A DNA stretch of 64,000 bases, taken from contig NZ_CDCE01000020.1 of assembly GCF_000819805.1 (NCBI RefSeq), forward strand, positions 265,162 to 329,161, read 5' to 3'. The notes under the pieces were generated by a model, which saw only the letters and a program-made list of their open reading frames with translations, searched no databases and was not told the origin of the DNA. The position numbers were made by a program, and so were the translations under genes. Shown one piece after another: positions 27,900 through 38,807 of the stretch. The DNA is from Aeromonas diversa CDC 2478-85 (GTDB taxonomy: Bacteria; Pseudomonadota; Gammaproteobacteria; Enterobacterales; Aeromonadaceae). The number at the start of each line of letters is the position of its first letter. Within the stretch, counting starts at the first letter, position 1.

Positions 27900-28358
27900 G
27901 TGTTGCGTGGCGCTCATGCCATTAGCCTCGATACCAAGGGGCGACTGGCCATACCGACCAGATTTCGTGATTGGCTTCGTGATGAATGCGAGGGCCAGCT
28001 GGTCTGCACCATCGATCTGACCCACCCCTGCCTGCTGCTTTACCCACTGCCCGAGTGGGAAGAGATTGAGCGCAAGCTGCGCACTCTATCCAACATGAAT
28101 CCCATGGAGCGGCGGGTACAGCGCCTGTTGCTCGGTCATGCCAGCGAGTGTGAGCTGGATGGTAATGGACGTTTGCTGCTGAGCCCCCCCCTGCGTGCCC
28201 ATGCCGGGCTGGAGAAGCGGGTGATGCTGATAGGGCAGCTCAACAAGTTCGAGCTGTGGGATGAAGAGCGTTGGCTCAAGCAAGTGGACGATGATATTCG
28301 GGGTCTGCCGCAGGATGACTGGTCTGGCTCCGACCGACTACAGGACTTCTCTTTATAA
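27900..28358 (+). CDS. mraZ: MraZ, transcriptional regulator of the dcw cluster
   Basis: A 152-residue protein (E. coli MraZ 152) that starts at a GTG, giving (M)[19 protein letters not shown]. Two AbrB-like half-domains carry the DxxGR motif: [12 protein letters not shown] near the N-terminus and [12 protein letters not shown] at about residues 80-91. MraZ is a DNA-binding repressor that acts on its own promoter, and three matching repeats lie just upstream. rsmH begins directly after the stop codon. A purine-rich AAGGGAT lies at about 27884-27890, rather far from the GTG. Confidence 0.95.
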   Translation: MLRGAHAISLDTKGRLAIPTRFRDWLRDECEGQLVCTIDLTHPCLLLYPLPEWEEIERKLRTLSNMNPMERRVQRLLLGHASECELDGNGRLLLSPPLRAHAGLEKRVMLIGQLNKFELWDEERWLKQVDDDIRGLPQDDWSGSDRLQDFSL

Positions 28359-29297
28359 ATGACGCAAGGCTTTGAACACATCACGGTACTGCTCGACGAA
28401 GCGGTGGAAGGGCTGGCCATCAAGCCGGATGGCATCTACGTGGACGGCACCTTCGGTCGCGGCGGTCACTCCCGCCTGATCCTGCAGCAACTGGGGCCGA
28501 CGGGGCGTCTTATCGCCATCGATCGGGACCCCCAGGCCATTGCCGAGGCGTCAACCATCGACGATCCCCGCTTCGAGATCGTGCACGGCCCCTTCTCGGG
28601 GGTGGCCGGCTATATCGCCGAGCGTGGCCTGACCGGCAAGATCGACGGCTTCTTGATGGATCTCGGGGTCTCCTCGCCCCAGCTCGATGATGCGGATCGT
28701 GGTTTCAGTTTCATGAAGGACGGTCCCCTCGACATGCGGATGGACCCGACCAGTGGCCAGAGCGCCGCCGAGTGGCTGGCTCACGCCGATATCGACGATA
28801 TCGCCTGGGTGCTCAAGACCTTTGGCGAGGAGCGCTTTGCCAAGAAGATAGCGCGAGCCATCGTCCACGATCGGGATGAGACCCCCTTCACCCGCACCCG
28901 ACAGCTGGCCGAGATGATTGCCCGGGTCAATCCGAGCAAGGAGAAGGGCAAGCACGCGGCCACGCGCAGCTTCCAGGCGATCCGTATCTATATCAACAGC
29001 GAGCTCGACGAGATTGAGAGCGCGCTTAATGCCTCTCTCGCGATGCTCAAGCCGGGTGGCCGCCTGTCGGTGATCAGCTTCCACTCCCTCGAGGACCGGT
29101 TGGTCAAGCACTTCATTCGCAAGCATGAGAAGGGACCCGAGATCCCTCATGGCCTGCCGCTGACCGAGGCTCAACTCAAGGGTGATCGCAAACTCAAGGC
29201 CGTCGGCAAGGCGCTCAAGCCCTCCGATAACGAGATCAACCAGAACAGTCGCTCCCGCAGCTCGGTGCTGCGAGTAGCCGAACGTTTGCCGGAGTAG
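28359..29297 (+). CDS. rsmH: 16S rRNA m4C1402 methyltransferase RsmH (MraW)
   Basis: A 312-residue SAM-dependent methyltransferase (E. coli RsmH 313), starting [19 protein letters not shown] at the base after the mraZ stop. Motifs: [37 protein letters not shown] and [14 protein letters not shown]. It methylates N4 of C1402 in the 16S P-site, complementing the RsmI 2'-O-methylation encoded 1 kb upstream. It is the second gene of the dcw cluster; ftsL starts 3 bp later. Confidence 0.96.
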   Translation: MTQGFEHITVLLDEAVEGLAIKPDGIYVDGTFGRGGHSRLILQQLGPTGRLIAIDRDPQAIAEASTIDDPRFEIVHGPFSGVAGYIAERGLTGKIDGFLMDLGVSSPQLDDADRGFSFMKDGPLDMRMDPTSGQSAAEWLAHADIDDIAWVLKTFGEERFAKKIARAIVHDRDETPFTRTRQLAEMIARVNPSKEKGKHAATRSFQAIRIYINSELDEIESALNASLAMLKPGGRLSVISFHSLEDRLVKHFIRKHEKGPEIPHGLPLTEAQLKGDRKLKAVGKALKPSDNEINQNSRSRSSVLRVAERLPE

Positions 29298-29300
29298 AGC

Positions 29301-29615
29301 ATGGCCGAAGAGCGTATCAACCTTTCCCGCGAGATCCTCTCCGATCTGGGACGTCACAAGATCCAGCTCTTCCTGATCCTGGCGGTCTTGGTGACCGCCT
29401 TCGCCAGTATCCTGGTCACCAACATGACGCGCACCACCACCTCTCGTTATAACGAACTGATGGCAGAGCGGGATTCGCTCGAGATCGAGTGGCGCCACCT
29501 GCTGCTCGAGCAGAGCACCCTGGCCGAACACTCCCGCGTCGCGGCCCTGGCGATGGAGAAGCTGCAGATGGCGCGTCCCATCGTCACCACCGAGAAGGTG
29601 ATCATAGAGCCATGA
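29301..29615 (+). CDS. ftsL: Cell division protein FtsL
   Basis: A 104-residue bitopic protein (E. coli FtsL 121), with a cytoplasmic N-terminus, one membrane helix (about residues 22-42, IQLFLILAVLVTAFASIL) and a periplasmic leucine-zipper-like coiled-coil (ERDSLEIEWRHLLLEQSTLAEHS). It forms the FtsQLB complex that triggers septal murein synthesis. It sits between rsmH and ftsI and overlaps ftsI by 4 nt. The N-terminal tail is shorter than in E. coli. Confidence 0.93.
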   Translation: MAEERINLSREILSDLGRHKIQLFLILAVLVTAFASILVTNMTRTTTSRYNELMAERDSLEIEWRHLLLEQSTLAEHSRVAALAMEKLQMARPIVTTEKVIIEP

Positions 29616-31366
29616 GTCGCAAACCTACTCCCAAGGCAACCAAAAACGCCAAACAGACGACCACGGTCCACCCGTGGCGCTTCCGCACCCTGATCGTCTT
29701 CATCGGGATCGCCTTTGTCGGTTTGATCCTGCGCCTTGCCTGGATCCAGGTCATCGATCCCGACCGTCTGCGCCAAGAAGGGGATATGCGTTCCCTGCGT
29801 ACCACAGAGACCCAGGCGGTGCGTGGCATGATCACCGACCGCAATGGTGAGCAACTGGCGGTTTCTGTGCCGGTTGAGGCGGTGTGGGCGGATCCCAAGA
29901 CGGTGCACGAGTCCGGTGCCGTCAACAATGAACGTGCCTGGCAGGCGCTCTCCGAAGTGCTCAAAGTGGATCTCAAGAGCCTCAAGCACAAGGTGGCCAA
30001 TCCCAAGAAGCGTTTCGTCTATCTGCAGCGCCAGGTCACTCCTGCCGTGGCCGAATACATCAAGGGGCTCCGGCTGGGTGGTGTCTATCTGCGCCCCGAG
30101 TCGCGCCGTTTCTATCCGACCGGCGAGATCAGTGCCCACCTGGTGGGGGTGACCAACATCGATGGCCGGGGTATCGAGGGGATCGAACGCAGCTACAACG
30201 ACTGGCTGACCGCCACGCCGGGCGAGATGCGGGTGCGTAAAGACAGGCACGGTCGGGTCATCGAGCACCTGGGCGTGGTCAAAGAGGGGAAAGATGCCAA
30301 CGACTTGAGCCTGAGCATCGATCAGCGGGTTCAGTCCATCGCCTATCGGGCACTCAAGAAGGCGACCGATGAGAACATGGCCACCTCAGGCTCCATGGTG
30401 ATGCTGGATATCAAGACCGGCGAGGTACTCGCCATGGTCAACACCCCCTCTTATAACCCCAACAACCGAGGCCAATATCAGAGTTTCCGGGTGCGTAATC
30501 GGGTGGTAACCGACACCTATGAGCCGGGCTCGACCGTCAAACCGTTGATCTTGCTCAGTGCCCTGCACGCCGGGGTCACCAGCTGGGACGACTTCATCGA
30601 TGCCAAGCCCCTGTTTATCGGCGCCAAGCAGATCAAGGACGTGAGTATCCATCACGCCAATAACCTCCACGATATCCTGCGCTACTCCTCCAACATCGGC
30701 ATGTCGCGGATCGCCCTGCGCATGCAGGCTCAGGACATGATCAACACCCTCAGTCTGCTTGGCTTCGGCATCGAATCCGGCAGCGGCCTGATGGGAGAGA
30801 GTGGCGGCATGTTGCCGCAGCGCCGTCGTTGGTCTGATATCGAGCGCGCAACTCTCTCGTTTGGTTATGGTCTGCGGGTGACCCCGCTACAACTGGTCTC
30901 GGCCTACTCCACCCTGGCCAATGGTGGTTGCCGGGTTCCCATTTCGGTGACCCGCCTCGACAAGGCACCGACCTGCGAGCAGGTGATCAATCCCAAGGAT
31001 GCCAGGGCGATGCTCGGTGCACTCGAATACGTGGTCGATAGCGCCATCCCCAAGGCCAAGGTGCCGGGCTTTCGCATCGGCGGCAAGAGTGGTACCGCCA
31101 AGGTGGCGGTCGCCGGTGGCTATGGCAAGGACTACATGGCCTGGTTTGCCGGTTTTGCCCCCGCCAGCGATCCCCGTTTTGCCATGGTTGTCGTGATCAA
31201 TGAGCCCAAGGGTAAGGCCTATTACGGTGGTGCGGTCGCGACCCCACCGTTTGCCGAAGCCATGGGTGGTGTATTGCAACTGTTTAATATCAGGCCGGAT
31301 GCCGACACGGCGCCTCAGGCCGGAAAACTCGCCCGCCAGGAGGCTCCCCTTGTTCCGCGCACTTGA
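29612..31366 (+). CDS. ftsI: Septal peptidoglycan transpeptidase FtsI (PBP3)
   Basis: A 584-residue class B penicillin-binding protein (E. coli FtsI 588). The start at 29612 gives MSRKPTPKATKNAKQTTTVH, a short cytoplasmic tail, then a membrane helix (about 26-42), a pedestal domain and a transpeptidase domain. The active-site Ser307 lies in YEPGSTVK (SxxK), the SxN motif is in YSSNIG and the KTG-type motif is KSGTAK. It crosslinks septal murein together with FtsW. It overlaps ftsL by 4 nt and murE by 17 nt. The aztreonam/cephalexin target is intact; no truncation. Confidence 0.97.
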   Translation: MSRKPTPKATKNAKQTTTVHPWRFRTLIVFIGIAFVGLILRLAWIQVIDPDRLRQEGDMRSLRTTETQAVRGMITDRNGEQLAVSVPVEAVWADPKTVHESGAVNNERAWQALSEVLKVDLKSLKHKVANPKKRFVYLQRQVTPAVAEYIKGLRLGGVYLRPESRRFYPTGEISAHLVGVTNIDGRGIEGIERSYNDWLTATPGEMRVRKDRHGRVIEHLGVVKEGKDANDLSLSIDQRVQSIAYRALKKATDENMATSGSMVMLDIKTGEVLAMVNTPSYNPNNRGQYQSFRVRNRVVTDTYEPGSTVKPLILLSALHAGVTSWDDFIDAKPLFIGAKQIKDVSIHHANNLHDILRYSSNIGMSRIALRMQAQDMINTLSLLGFGIESGSGLMGESGGMLPQRRRWSDIERATLSFGYGLRVTPLQLVSAYSTLANGGCRVPISVTRLDKAPTCEQVINPKDARAMLGALEYVVDSAIPKAKVPGFRIGGKSGTAKVAVAGGYGKDYMAWFAGFAPASDPRFAMVVVINEPKGKAYYGGAVATPPFAEAMGGVLQLFNIRPDADTAPQAGKLARQEAPLVPRT

Positions 31367-32831
31367 TCTACTGTTGCAACCCTTCGGCGTGACCGCACCC
31401 GCGGTCTCGTTGACCGGCATAACCCTCGATAGTCGTGAGGTGCGCCAGGGCTTCCTGTTTGTGGCGGTGAAGGGGCATCAGGTGGATGGCCGACGCTTCA
31501 TCGAGCAGGCGGTGGCCCAGGGGGCCGCCGCCGTGTTGTTCGAGGCAGATGAGGGCTACGTCGCCCCCGCCGTGGGCGTGCCCTGTGTTGGGATTCCCGA
31601 CTTGTCCGCTCATCTTTCTACTCTGGCTGGTCGCTTCTACGGTGAGCCTGCCGCCGAGCTTCAGCTGGTGGGGGTAACCGGAACCAACGGTAAGAGTACC
31701 ACGGCGCTGCTGGTGGCCAACTGGCGTACCCTGCTTGGGGGTCGTGCCGGCGTGATGGGCACAGTGGGTAATGGCCTGTTTGGCGAGCTGGTCGAGGCGG
31801 CCAACACCACCGGCAGTGCCATCGAGGTGCAGGGCACCCTGCGCGCCCTGCGCGACCAAGGGGCAGACTTGGTGGCCATGGAGGTCTCCAGTCACGGCCT
31901 GGTACAGCACCGAGTGGCCGGGGTGCGTTTCGCCGCTGCGGCGTATACCAACTTGAGTCGCGATCACCTGGATTATCACGGCACCATGGAGGCCTATGGT
32001 GAGGCCAAGGAGCGGCTGCTGGATCTGGTCGCCGAGCGGTGCGCCGTCATCAATGGTGACGATGAGCTCGGGCGTCAGTGGTTGGCGCGTCGACCCGCCG
32101 CCGTGGCCTACAGCATGGAGGGGGGCGTCACGGGTCATCAGGGCCCCCAACTGCTCGCCTCCGAGCTGGAATTTCATCAGCAAGGCTTCCGTGCCCGCAT
32201 TACCTCACCTTGGGGGAATGGTGTATTATCCGCCCCCTTGCTGGGCCGCTTTAACGTGGCGAATGTGTTGGCGGCCATGGGGGTCATGCTGGTGCTGGGT
32301 TATGACTTCCAGAGCCTGCTCGACAGCGCCCCTCGCTTGCAACCGGTGACCGGTCGAATGGAGTGCTTCGGCGGCCAGGGTAAGCCCCTCGCCGTGGTCG
32401 ACTATGCCCATACCCCCGATGCCCTCGAGAAGGCGCTGGCTGCCCTGCGTGTGCATTGTCACGGGCGCCTCTGGTGCCTGGTCGGGTGTGGCGGAGATCG
32501 GGATCGCGGCAAGCGTCCCATGATGGCGGCCATGGCCGAGCGTCATGCGGACCGCGTTATCCTGACCGACGACAACCCGCGCACCGAAGAGCCGCGTCAA
32601 ATCATGGCCGACATGGTGGCGGGGCTGAGCCAACCCGAGACGGTGCAGATAGAGCACGACCGGGTGACGGCCATTCGTCTCGCCCTGACTCAGGCGGGCC
32701 CGCAAGATATCGTCCTGGTGGCCGGTAAGGGTCACGAGGATTACCAGATCATTGGCAAGGACAAGCGCCACTACAGCGATCGCGAGACGGTCGCTGCCGT
32801 GCTGCAAACACTACCGGAGTCATTCAGATGA
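31350..32831 (+). CDS. murE: UDP-MurNAc-tripeptide synthetase MurE (meso-DAP adding)
   Basis: A 493-residue Mur ligase (E. coli MurE 495). The start is a TTG at 31350, inside the ftsI end, with a good CAGGAGG Shine-Dalgarno at about 31338-31344; it gives (M)FRALDLLLQPFGV, which matches the family length. Motifs: P-loop VGVTGTNGKST, TTGSAIEVQGTL and the DNPR motif DNPRTEEP, which marks meso-diaminopimelate specificity over lysine. It adds meso-DAP to UDP-MurNAc-L-Ala-D-Glu. It overlaps murF by 4 nt. The longer frame from 31200 lies entirely inside ftsI. Confidence 0.94.
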   Translation: MFRALDLLLQPFGVTAPAVSLTGITLDSREVRQGFLFVAVKGHQVDGRRFIEQAVAQGAAAVLFEADEGYVAPAVGVPCVGIPDLSAHLSTLAGRFYGEPAAELQLVGVTGTNGKSTTALLVANWRTLLGGRAGVMGTVGNGLFGELVEAANTTGSAIEVQGTLRALRDQGADLVAMEVSSHGLVQHRVAGVRFAAAAYTNLSRDHLDYHGTMEAYGEAKERLLDLVAERCAVINGDDELGRQWLARRPAAVAYSMEGGVTGHQGPQLLASELEFHQQGFRARITSPWGNGVLSAPLLGRFNVANVLAAMGVMLVLGYDFQSLLDSAPRLQPVTGRMECFGGQGKPLAVVDYAHTPDALEKALAALRVHCHGRLWCLVGCGGDRDRGKRPMMAAMAERHADRVILTDDNPRTEEPRQIMADMVAGLSQPETVQIEHDRVTAIRLALTQAGPQDIVLVAGKGHEDYQIIGKDKRHYSDRETVAAVLQTLPESFR

Positions 32832-34183
32832 TGACCCTTCAACTCTCCGACATCGCCAGCGTCATCGAGGCTCGCCTGGTCGGGGAGGATTGCACCATCA
32901 AGGCCGTCAGCACCGACACCCGTCAGCTGGCGAGCGGATCCCTGTTCGTTGCCCTGCGTGGCGAGCGCTTCGATGCCCATGACTTCTGCGACCAGGCTCT
33001 TGCCGCCGGTGCCAGCGCCCTGTTGGTCGAGCGTGAGCTGCCGTTGGCTGTGCCGCAGCTGGTGGTCGACGATACCCTGCGCGGCCTCGGTCGTCTGGGG
33101 CGTCTGGTGCGCCAGCGGGTCAACCCCAAAGTCCTCGCCATCACAGGTAGCTGCGGCAAGACCACGGTCAAGGAGATGGCTTCCGCCATCCTCTCTCAGG
33201 AAGGGCGCGTGCTGGCCACCGCCGGCAACTTTAACAACGAGGTGGGGGTGCCGCTGACCCTGCTGCGCCTCGAGCCCGAGCACAATTTCGCTGTGATGGA
33301 GCTGGGTGCCAACCACAAGGGGGAGATCGCCTGGACCACCTCCCTGGCCCTGCCCGATGCCGCCATCATCAATAACGTGGCGGCCGCACATCTGGAAGGC
33401 TTCGGCTCCCTCGAGGGGATCTATCACGCCAAGAGCGAGATCTTCGAGGGGCTGAGCGAGGGCGGCACCGCCATCGTCAACGCCGACAACGAATTCTGGC
33501 CCAAGTGGCGGGAGCGGGGGATCGCCTGCGGCTTCTCCATCGAAGATCAGAGCCAGCCGTTCCACGCCCGCGACATCCGCATCAACGGAGCCGGGTGCGC
33601 CGAGTTTGTCATGGTCACCCCCGAGGGGGAGGTGGCGCTGACGCTGGCCATTCCCGGGCGGCACAACATCGCCAACGCCCTCTCTGCCGCCGCCGGCTGT
33701 CAGGCGCTCGGTGCCTCCCTGGCCTCTATCAAGGCCGGATTGGAGGGAATGGCGCCGGTCAAGGGGCGTTTCTGCGTCCAGCGCTGGGGTGGCCTCACCC
33801 TGATCGACGATACCTATAACGCCAGCGTGGAGTCTGTGCTGGCGGGGATCGATGCCCTGCGCGAGATGGCGGGCTATCGGGTGCTGGTATTTGGTGACAT
33901 GCGGGAGCTGGGGGCCGAGTCGGCCGAACAGCATGCCCGGGTTGGGCATCATGCCCGTGAACGCGGCCTGGATGCCGTGCTCACGGTCGGAGAAGAGAGT
34001 CGCCACACCGCAGATGCCGCGGGTGGTCGTCATTTCGATAACAAGGCATCGCTCTATGAAGTGCTGGCAACCATGATTGAGAATCACGCAGAGATAGCGG
34101 TACTGGTGAAGGGGGCGCGTGGCTCCCGGATGGAAGAGATCGTCGAGATGGTCAAGCACCATCAGGAGCAGGCCCAATGCTAG
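32828..34183 (+). CDS. murF: UDP-MurNAc-pentapeptide synthetase MurF
   Basis: A 451-residue Mur ligase (E. coli MurF 452). Motifs: P-loop [15 protein letters not shown], the family loop [16 protein letters not shown], and [12 protein letters not shown]. It attaches D-Ala-D-Ala to the tripeptide precursor in the cytoplasm. The ATG at 32828 overlaps the murE TGA; a second ATG follows immediately. mraY starts 7 nt before its stop. ddlB, which makes its D-Ala-D-Ala substrate, is not in this dcw cluster. Confidence 0.96.
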   Translation: MMTLQLSDIASVIEARLVGEDCTIKAVSTDTRQLASGSLFVALRGERFDAHDFCDQALAAGASALLVERELPLAVPQLVVDDTLRGLGRLGRLVRQRVNPKVLAITGSCGKTTVKEMASAILSQEGRVLATAGNFNNEVGVPLTLLRLEPEHNFAVMELGANHKGEIAWTTSLALPDAAIINNVAAAHLEGFGSLEGIYHAKSEIFEGLSEGGTAIVNADNEFWPKWRERGIACGFSIEDQSQPFHARDIRINGAGCAEFVMVTPEGEVALTLAIPGRHNIANALSAAAGCQALGASLASIKAGLEGMAPVKGRFCVQRWGGLTLIDDTYNASVESVLAGIDALREMAGYRVLVFGDMRELGAESAEQHARVGHHARERGLDAVLTVGEESRHTADAAGGRHFDNKASLYEVLATMIENHAEIAVLVKGARGSRMEEIVEMVKHHQEQAQC

Positions 34184-35259
34184 TCTGGCTGGCGGAACTG
34201 CTCACCCCGCACTTTACCTTCTTTAACGTCTTCTCCTACCTGACGTTTCGTTCCATCCTGTCGATCCTGACGGGGCTGTTCGTCGCCCTCTGGATGGGGC
34301 CGCGCCTCATCCGTCGCCTCCAGATCCTGAAATTTGGCCAGGTGATCCGCAACGATGGTCCCGAGTCGCACCTCAGCAAGAAAGGCACCCCGACCATGGG
34401 CGGCCTGATGATCATCGCCGCCATCTTCACCTCGGTGCTGCTCTGGTGCCGTCTCGACAATCCCTATGTCTGGCTGGTGCTATTCGTGCTGGGCGCCTAT
34501 GGCGCCATCGGTTTCGCCGATGACTACCTCAAGGTGGTGCGCAAGAATACCGATGGCCTCATCGCCCGCTGGAAGTACTTCTGGCAGTCCGTGGTCGCCC
34601 TTGGCGTCGCCTTCTATCTCTATACCACGGCGACCCACGACGGTCAGACCCAGCTGGTGGTGCCCTTCCTTAAAGAGGTGATGCCGCAGCTCGGGCTGCT
34701 CTTCATTCTGCTCACCTACTTTGTCATCGTAGGCACCTCCAATGCGGTTAACCTGACCGATGGTCTCGACGGTCTCGCCATCATGCCGACCGTCATGGTC
34801 GCCGCCGGCTTCGCCCTGATCGCCTGGGCCACCGGCAACGTCAACTTCGCCAGCTATCTGCACATCCCCTACGTGCCCTATACCTCCGAGCTGGTGGTGG
34901 TGTGCACCGCCATCATAGGCGCAGGGCTGGGCTTCCTCTGGTTTAACACCTACCCGGCTCAGGTCTTCATGGGCGACGTGGGCTCTCTGGCTCTCGGCGG
35001 GGCACTCGGCACCATAGCCGTGCTGGTGCGTCAGGAGTTCCTGCTGGTCATCATGGGCGGCGTCTTCGTGATGGAGACCCTCTCGGTGATCCTGCAGGTG
35101 GGCTCCTACAAGCTGCGTGGCGTGCGGATCTTCCGCATGGCGCCTATCCACCACCACTACGAGAAGAAGGGCTGGCCGGAGCCGCGCGTCATAGTGCGCT
35201 TCTGGATCATCACGCTCGTGCTGGTATTGCTGGGTCTGGCGACCCTGAAGGTGAGGTAA
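34177..35259 (+). CDS. mraY: Phospho-MurNAc-pentapeptide translocase MraY
   Basis: MraY, 360 residues, identical in length to the E. coli protein, with about ten membrane helices. Conserved motifs: [14 protein letters not shown] (Mg2+ aspartates), [25 protein letters not shown] and the [11 protein letters not shown] histidine loop. It transfers phospho-MurNAc-pentapeptide to undecaprenyl phosphate, making lipid I. It overlaps murF by 7 nt, and murD starts 4 bp later. Confidence 0.97.
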   Translation: MLVWLAELLTPHFTFFNVFSYLTFRSILSILTGLFVALWMGPRLIRRLQILKFGQVIRNDGPESHLSKKGTPTMGGLMIIAAIFTSVLLWCRLDNPYVWLVLFVLGAYGAIGFADDYLKVVRKNTDGLIARWKYFWQSVVALGVAFYLYTTATHDGQTQLVVPFLKEVMPQLGLLFILLTYFVIVGTSNAVNLTDGLDGLAIMPTVMVAAGFALIAWATGNVNFASYLHIPYVPYTSELVVVCTAIIGAGLGFLWFNTYPAQVFMGDVGSLALGGALGTIAVLVRQEFLLVIMGGVFVMETLSVILQVGSYKLRGVRIFRMAPIHHHYEKKGWPEPRVIVRFWIITLVLVLLGLATLKVR

Positions 35260-35263
35260 GCCC

Positions 35264-36547
35264 ATGGTCATCATCATCGGACTCGGCAAGACGGGCCTCT
35301 CCTGTGTGGAGTACTTCCTCGCCAAGGGCGTGACGCCTCTGGTGATGGACACCCGCGCCAATCCGCCGGGCCGTGACCAGTTGCCGCCCGAGGTCGAGCT
35401 GATCCTGGGACTGGATGGGGAGCGTCTGAACCAGGCGCACCTCATCGTCGCGAGCCCCGGCATCGCTTTGGCGACCCCAGAGCTCAAGGCTGCCGCCGAG
35501 CGCGGCGTCGAGATCGTCGGCGATATCGAGCTGTTCGTGCGCGAGGCCAAGGCCCCCGTCGTGGCCATCACCGGATCCAACGGCAAGAGCACGGTCACGA
35601 CACTGGTCGGTGAGATGATCCAAGAGGCCGGCCTTCGAGTCGGCGTGGGGGGCAACATTGGGGTGCCGGCACTGGCGCTCCTCAACGCGCCTGCCGATCT
35701 CTATGTGCTGGAGCTCTCCAGTTTCCAGCTCGAGACCACCCATAGCCTGCAAGCTGCCGCCTCAGTGGTGCTCAACCTCTCCGAGGATCATATGGATCGC
35801 TACGAGGGTATGGCCGACTATCGCGCCGCCAAGCAGAAGATCCATCAACACTCCCGTCACATACTGATCAACCGCGACGATCTGCAGACCCAGCCCGATG
35901 TGGGTACCGTCTGGAGCAGCTTCGGTCTCGACTGCAACGCCTATGGCCGCTGCGAGATTGAGGGGCGCTGCTGGCTCACCCTGCACGGTGAGCCCCTGCT
36001 GGCGGTGGACGAGATGAAGATAGTGGGTGCCCACAACCAGGCCAACGCACTGGCCGCCATGGCCCTGTGCGATGCGGTGGGCATACCGCGCGAGCCGCAG
36101 CTCGCCGTGCTGCGCCGCTTCGAGGGGCTGGCCCATCGCGCCCGCTTCGTACGCGAGGTCGGCGGCGTGCGCTGGATCAACGACTCCAAGGCCACCAACG
36201 TGGGCGCTACCCTGGCGGCCGTCGCCGGCGTGCGCGAGGCGGTCAAAGGCAAACTCATCCTGCTGGCGGGGGGCCAAGGCAAGGGACAGGATTTTGGTCC
36301 GCTACAGGCCCTGCTTGGCACCCAGATCGACAAGATGTACTGCTTCGGTCAAGATGGCGCCCTGTTGGCTGCTCTCGGTGCTCAGACCGAGCTGGTGGCC
36401 GACATGGATGAGGCGATCAGCCGCGCTGCCGCTGAGGCCAAGTCTGGTGATTGGGTGCTGTTGGCACCGGCGTGTGCCAGCCTGGATCAATTTAAATCCT
36501 TCGAGGAGCGGGGTGACCGCTTCAGTGCACGGGTGATGGGTCTATGA
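35264..36547 (+). CDS. murD: UDP-MurNAc-L-Ala:D-Glu ligase MurD
   Basis: A 427-residue Mur ligase (E. coli MurD 438). Motifs: N-terminal nucleotide-fold [19 protein letters not shown]-loop [30 protein letters not shown] and a late INDSKATN. It adds D-glutamate to UDP-MurNAc-L-Ala. The only possible start is the ATG at 35264, because an in-frame stop lies 10 nt upstream, so the protein lacks about seven residues that precede the first strand in E. coli. It overlaps ftsW by 4 nt. Confidence 0.95.
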   Translation: MVIIIGLGKTGLSCVEYFLAKGVTPLVMDTRANPPGRDQLPPEVELILGLDGERLNQAHLIVASPGIALATPELKAAAERGVEIVGDIELFVREAKAPVVAITGSNGKSTVTTLVGEMIQEAGLRVGVGGNIGVPALALLNAPADLYVLELSSFQLETTHSLQAAASVVLNLSEDHMDRYEGMADYRAAKQKIHQHSRHILINRDDLQTQPDVGTVWSSFGLDCNAYGRCEIEGRCWLTLHGEPLLAVDEMKIVGAHNQANALAAMALCDAVGIPREPQLAVLRRFEGLAHRARFVREVGGVRWINDSKATNVGATLAAVAGVREAVKGKLILLAGGQGKGQDFGPLQALLGTQIDKMYCFGQDGALLAALGAQTELVADMDEAISRAAAEAKSGDWVLLAPACASLDQFKSFEERGDRFSARVMGL

Positions 36548-37728
36548 AACAACTGCTGCGATCGACTGCGGTCTGGGTATGGGGCGTCTTGATGCCCCAG
36601 CGGCCCGGCGCGCTCTATGATCGCCAGCTGGTGACCCTGGCCTTCTCCCTGATGATGGTCGGCCTCGTCATCGTCGCCTCTGCCTCCATCCCCGAGGGGA
36701 TCTCCCTGGCGGGTGACCCCTTCCTGTTTGTGAAGCGTCACGCCACCTTCCTGGTGATGGCGCTCGGCATCGCCTGGTTCGTGTTGCAGGTACCCATGGT
36801 GCGTTGGCAGCAATACAACGGCTCCATGCTGCTGCTGGCCATCATCATGTTGGTGTTGGTGCTGGTGGCGGGACGCAGTGTCAACGGCTCGGTGCGCTGG
36901 TTGCCGCTGGGCCCCTTCAACCTGCAGCCGGCAGAGTTCGCCAAGCTGGCCCTGTTTGTCTATCTGGCGGGCTACCTGGTGCGGCGTCAGCACGAGGTGC
37001 GGGAGCGCCTCATCGGCTTCATGAAGCCGCTGGCGGTGCTCTTCGTGCTGGCCATCCTGCTGTTGCTGCAGCCCGATCTGGGTTCTGTGGTGGTGATGTT
37101 CGTCACCACCCTCGGCATGCTGTTTCTGGCCGGTGCCCGCATGATGCAGTTCATCGGCCTCATTCTGGCCGGTGTGGGCGCCGTGGTGACCCTGATCATC
37201 GCCGAGCCCTACCGGATGCGTCGTGTGACCTCCTTCCTCGACCCCTGGGCCGATCCCTTCGGTAGCGGCTATCAGCTGACCCAGTCCCTGATGGCGTTTG
37301 GTCGCGGCAGCTGGCTGGGGGAGGGGCTCGGCAACTCGATCCAGAAGCTCGAGTACCTCCCGGAGGCCCACACCGACTTCGTGTTCGCCATCCTCGGCGA
37401 AGAGCTTGGCTACCTCGGTGTGCTGGCGGTGCTGGCGCTGCAGTTTTTCATGGCGGCCAAGGCCCTGCGCCTCGGCCACGCCTGTCTCCAGGCCCAGCGC
37501 CTCTACGAGGGGTACCTCGCCATCGGCATCGGCATCTGGTTCAGTTTTCAGACGTTCGTCAACGTGGGCGCCGCCAGCGGCATGATGCCCACCAAGGGGC
37601 TGACCCTGCCACTGGTGAGCTATGGCGGCTCCAGTCTCATCATCATGTCGGTGGCGGTGAGTATGTTGATTCGTATCGATTTTGAGTTGCGCCAGGCGAG
37701 TGCCCAGGCGCGCGTGCGGGAGGCATAG
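36544..37728 (+). CDS. ftsW: Septal peptidoglycan glycosyltransferase FtsW (SEDS)
   Basis: A 394-residue SEDS-family polytopic membrane protein (E. coli FtsW 414) with about ten helices. Typical stretches are [56 protein letters not shown] and [15 protein letters not shown]. It polymerises lipid II at the septum together with FtsI. It overlaps murD by 4 nt and shares one base with murG. The cytoplasmic N-terminus is shorter than in E. coli. Confidence 0.96.
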   Translation: MKQLLRSTAVWVWGVLMPQRPGALYDRQLVTLAFSLMMVGLVIVASASIPEGISLAGDPFLFVKRHATFLVMALGIAWFVLQVPMVRWQQYNGSMLLLAIIMLVLVLVAGRSVNGSVRWLPLGPFNLQPAEFAKLALFVYLAGYLVRRQHEVRERLIGFMKPLAVLFVLAILLLLQPDLGSVVVMFVTTLGMLFLAGARMMQFIGLILAGVGAVVTLIIAEPYRMRRVTSFLDPWADPFGSGYQLTQSLMAFGRGSWLGEGLGNSIQKLEYLPEAHTDFVFAILGEELGYLGVLAVLALQFFMAAKALRLGHACLQAQRLYEGYLAIGIGIWFSFQTFVNVGAASGMMPTKGLTLPLVSYGGSSLIIMSVAVSMLIRIDFELRQASAQARVREA

Positions 37729-38798
37729 TGAGCAAGACCTTGTTGGTGATGGCCGGTGGTACCGGGGGGCACGTCTTCCCAGGGCTGGCCGTGGCCGATC
37801 GATTGAAGGCGCAGGGGTGGACCATTCATTGGCTCGGCACCGCCGACCGGATGGAGGCTGAGTTGGTGCCTGCTCACGGCTACCCCATCTCCTTCATCGA
37901 TATCCAGGGTGTCCGTGGTAACGGCCTCAAGCGTCTGCTCGAGGCGCCTTATCGCATCGTCAAGTCGATCCTGCAGGCGCGCCGCGTATTGAAAGAGATC
38001 CGCCCCGACGTGGTCCTCGGTATGGGGGGCTTCGCCTCCGGTCCGGGTGGCGTGGCGGCCTGGGTCTCGGGGATCCCCTTGTTGCTGCACGAGCAGAATG
38101 CCTCAGCCGGCATGACCAACAAGCTGCTGGCCCGTATCGCCAAGCGCGTGTTGATGGCCTTCCCCGGTGCCTTCGCACCAAGCCGCCGTACCGCCGTGGT
38201 GGGTAACCCGGTGCGTCCCGAGGTGGTTGCCCTGCCAGCTCCCGAGCAACGCATGGCGCGTGGTGAGCGCCCGCTTCGGCTGCTGATCATTGGTGGTAGC
38301 CTTGGGGCTCGTGTGCTCAATGAACAGGTGCCCCTGGCCGTGGCCGCCGCCGGCCTCCCCATCGAAGTCCGCCATCAGACCGGTAAGGGTAACCAGGACG
38401 CCGTGGCCATGGCCTATGGCAAGCTGGGGCTTGAGGCCGAGGTGAGTGACTTTATCAAGGACATGGCCGGGGCGTACGCCTGGGCCGACCTGGTGGTCTG
38501 CCGTGCCGGTGCCCTGACCGTTTCCGAGGTGGCTGCCGCCGGCGTCGCCGCCATTTTTGTGCCGCTGCCCCACGCGGTGGACGATCACCAGACCCGCAAC
38601 GCCTTGACCCTGGTCGATGGCGGTGCGGCCGAGTTTCTGCCCCAGTCCGATCTGACCCCGGCATCCCTGGCTGCCCGTCTGGTCTGGCTGGCTGGGCGCA
38701 GGGATACATTGTTGAAGATGGCCCAGGCGGCTCGTCGCATCGCGATCGTCGATGCGGCAGAGCGCGTCGCTGACGAATGCAAACGTCTGGCCGAGTGA
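37728..38798 (+). CDS. murG: Lipid II synthase MurG
   Basis: A 356-residue glycosyltransferase (E. coli MurG 355). The start is a GTG whose first base is the last base of the ftsW TAG, with GGGAGG just upstream. The N-terminal motif [20 protein letters not shown] and the later [13 protein letters not shown] and [15 protein letters not shown] are diagnostic. It adds GlcNAc from UDP-GlcNAc to lipid I on the cytoplasmic face of the membrane. murC follows after 9 bp. Confidence 0.96.
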   Translation: MSKTLLVMAGGTGGHVFPGLAVADRLKAQGWTIHWLGTADRMEAELVPAHGYPISFIDIQGVRGNGLKRLLEAPYRIVKSILQARRVLKEIRPDVVLGMGGFASGPGGVAAWVSGIPLLLHEQNASAGMTNKLLARIAKRVLMAFPGAFAPSRRTAVVGNPVRPEVVALPAPEQRMARGERPLRLLIIGGSLGARVLNEQVPLAVAAAGLPIEVRHQTGKGNQDAVAMAYGKLGLEAEVSDFIKDMAGAYAWADLVVCRAGALTVSEVAAAGVAAIFVPLPHAVDDHQTRNALTLVDGGAAEFLPQSDLTPASLAARLVWLAGRRDTLLKMAQAARRIAIVDAAERVADECKRLAE

Positions 38799-38807
38799 GA
38801 GAGAGCT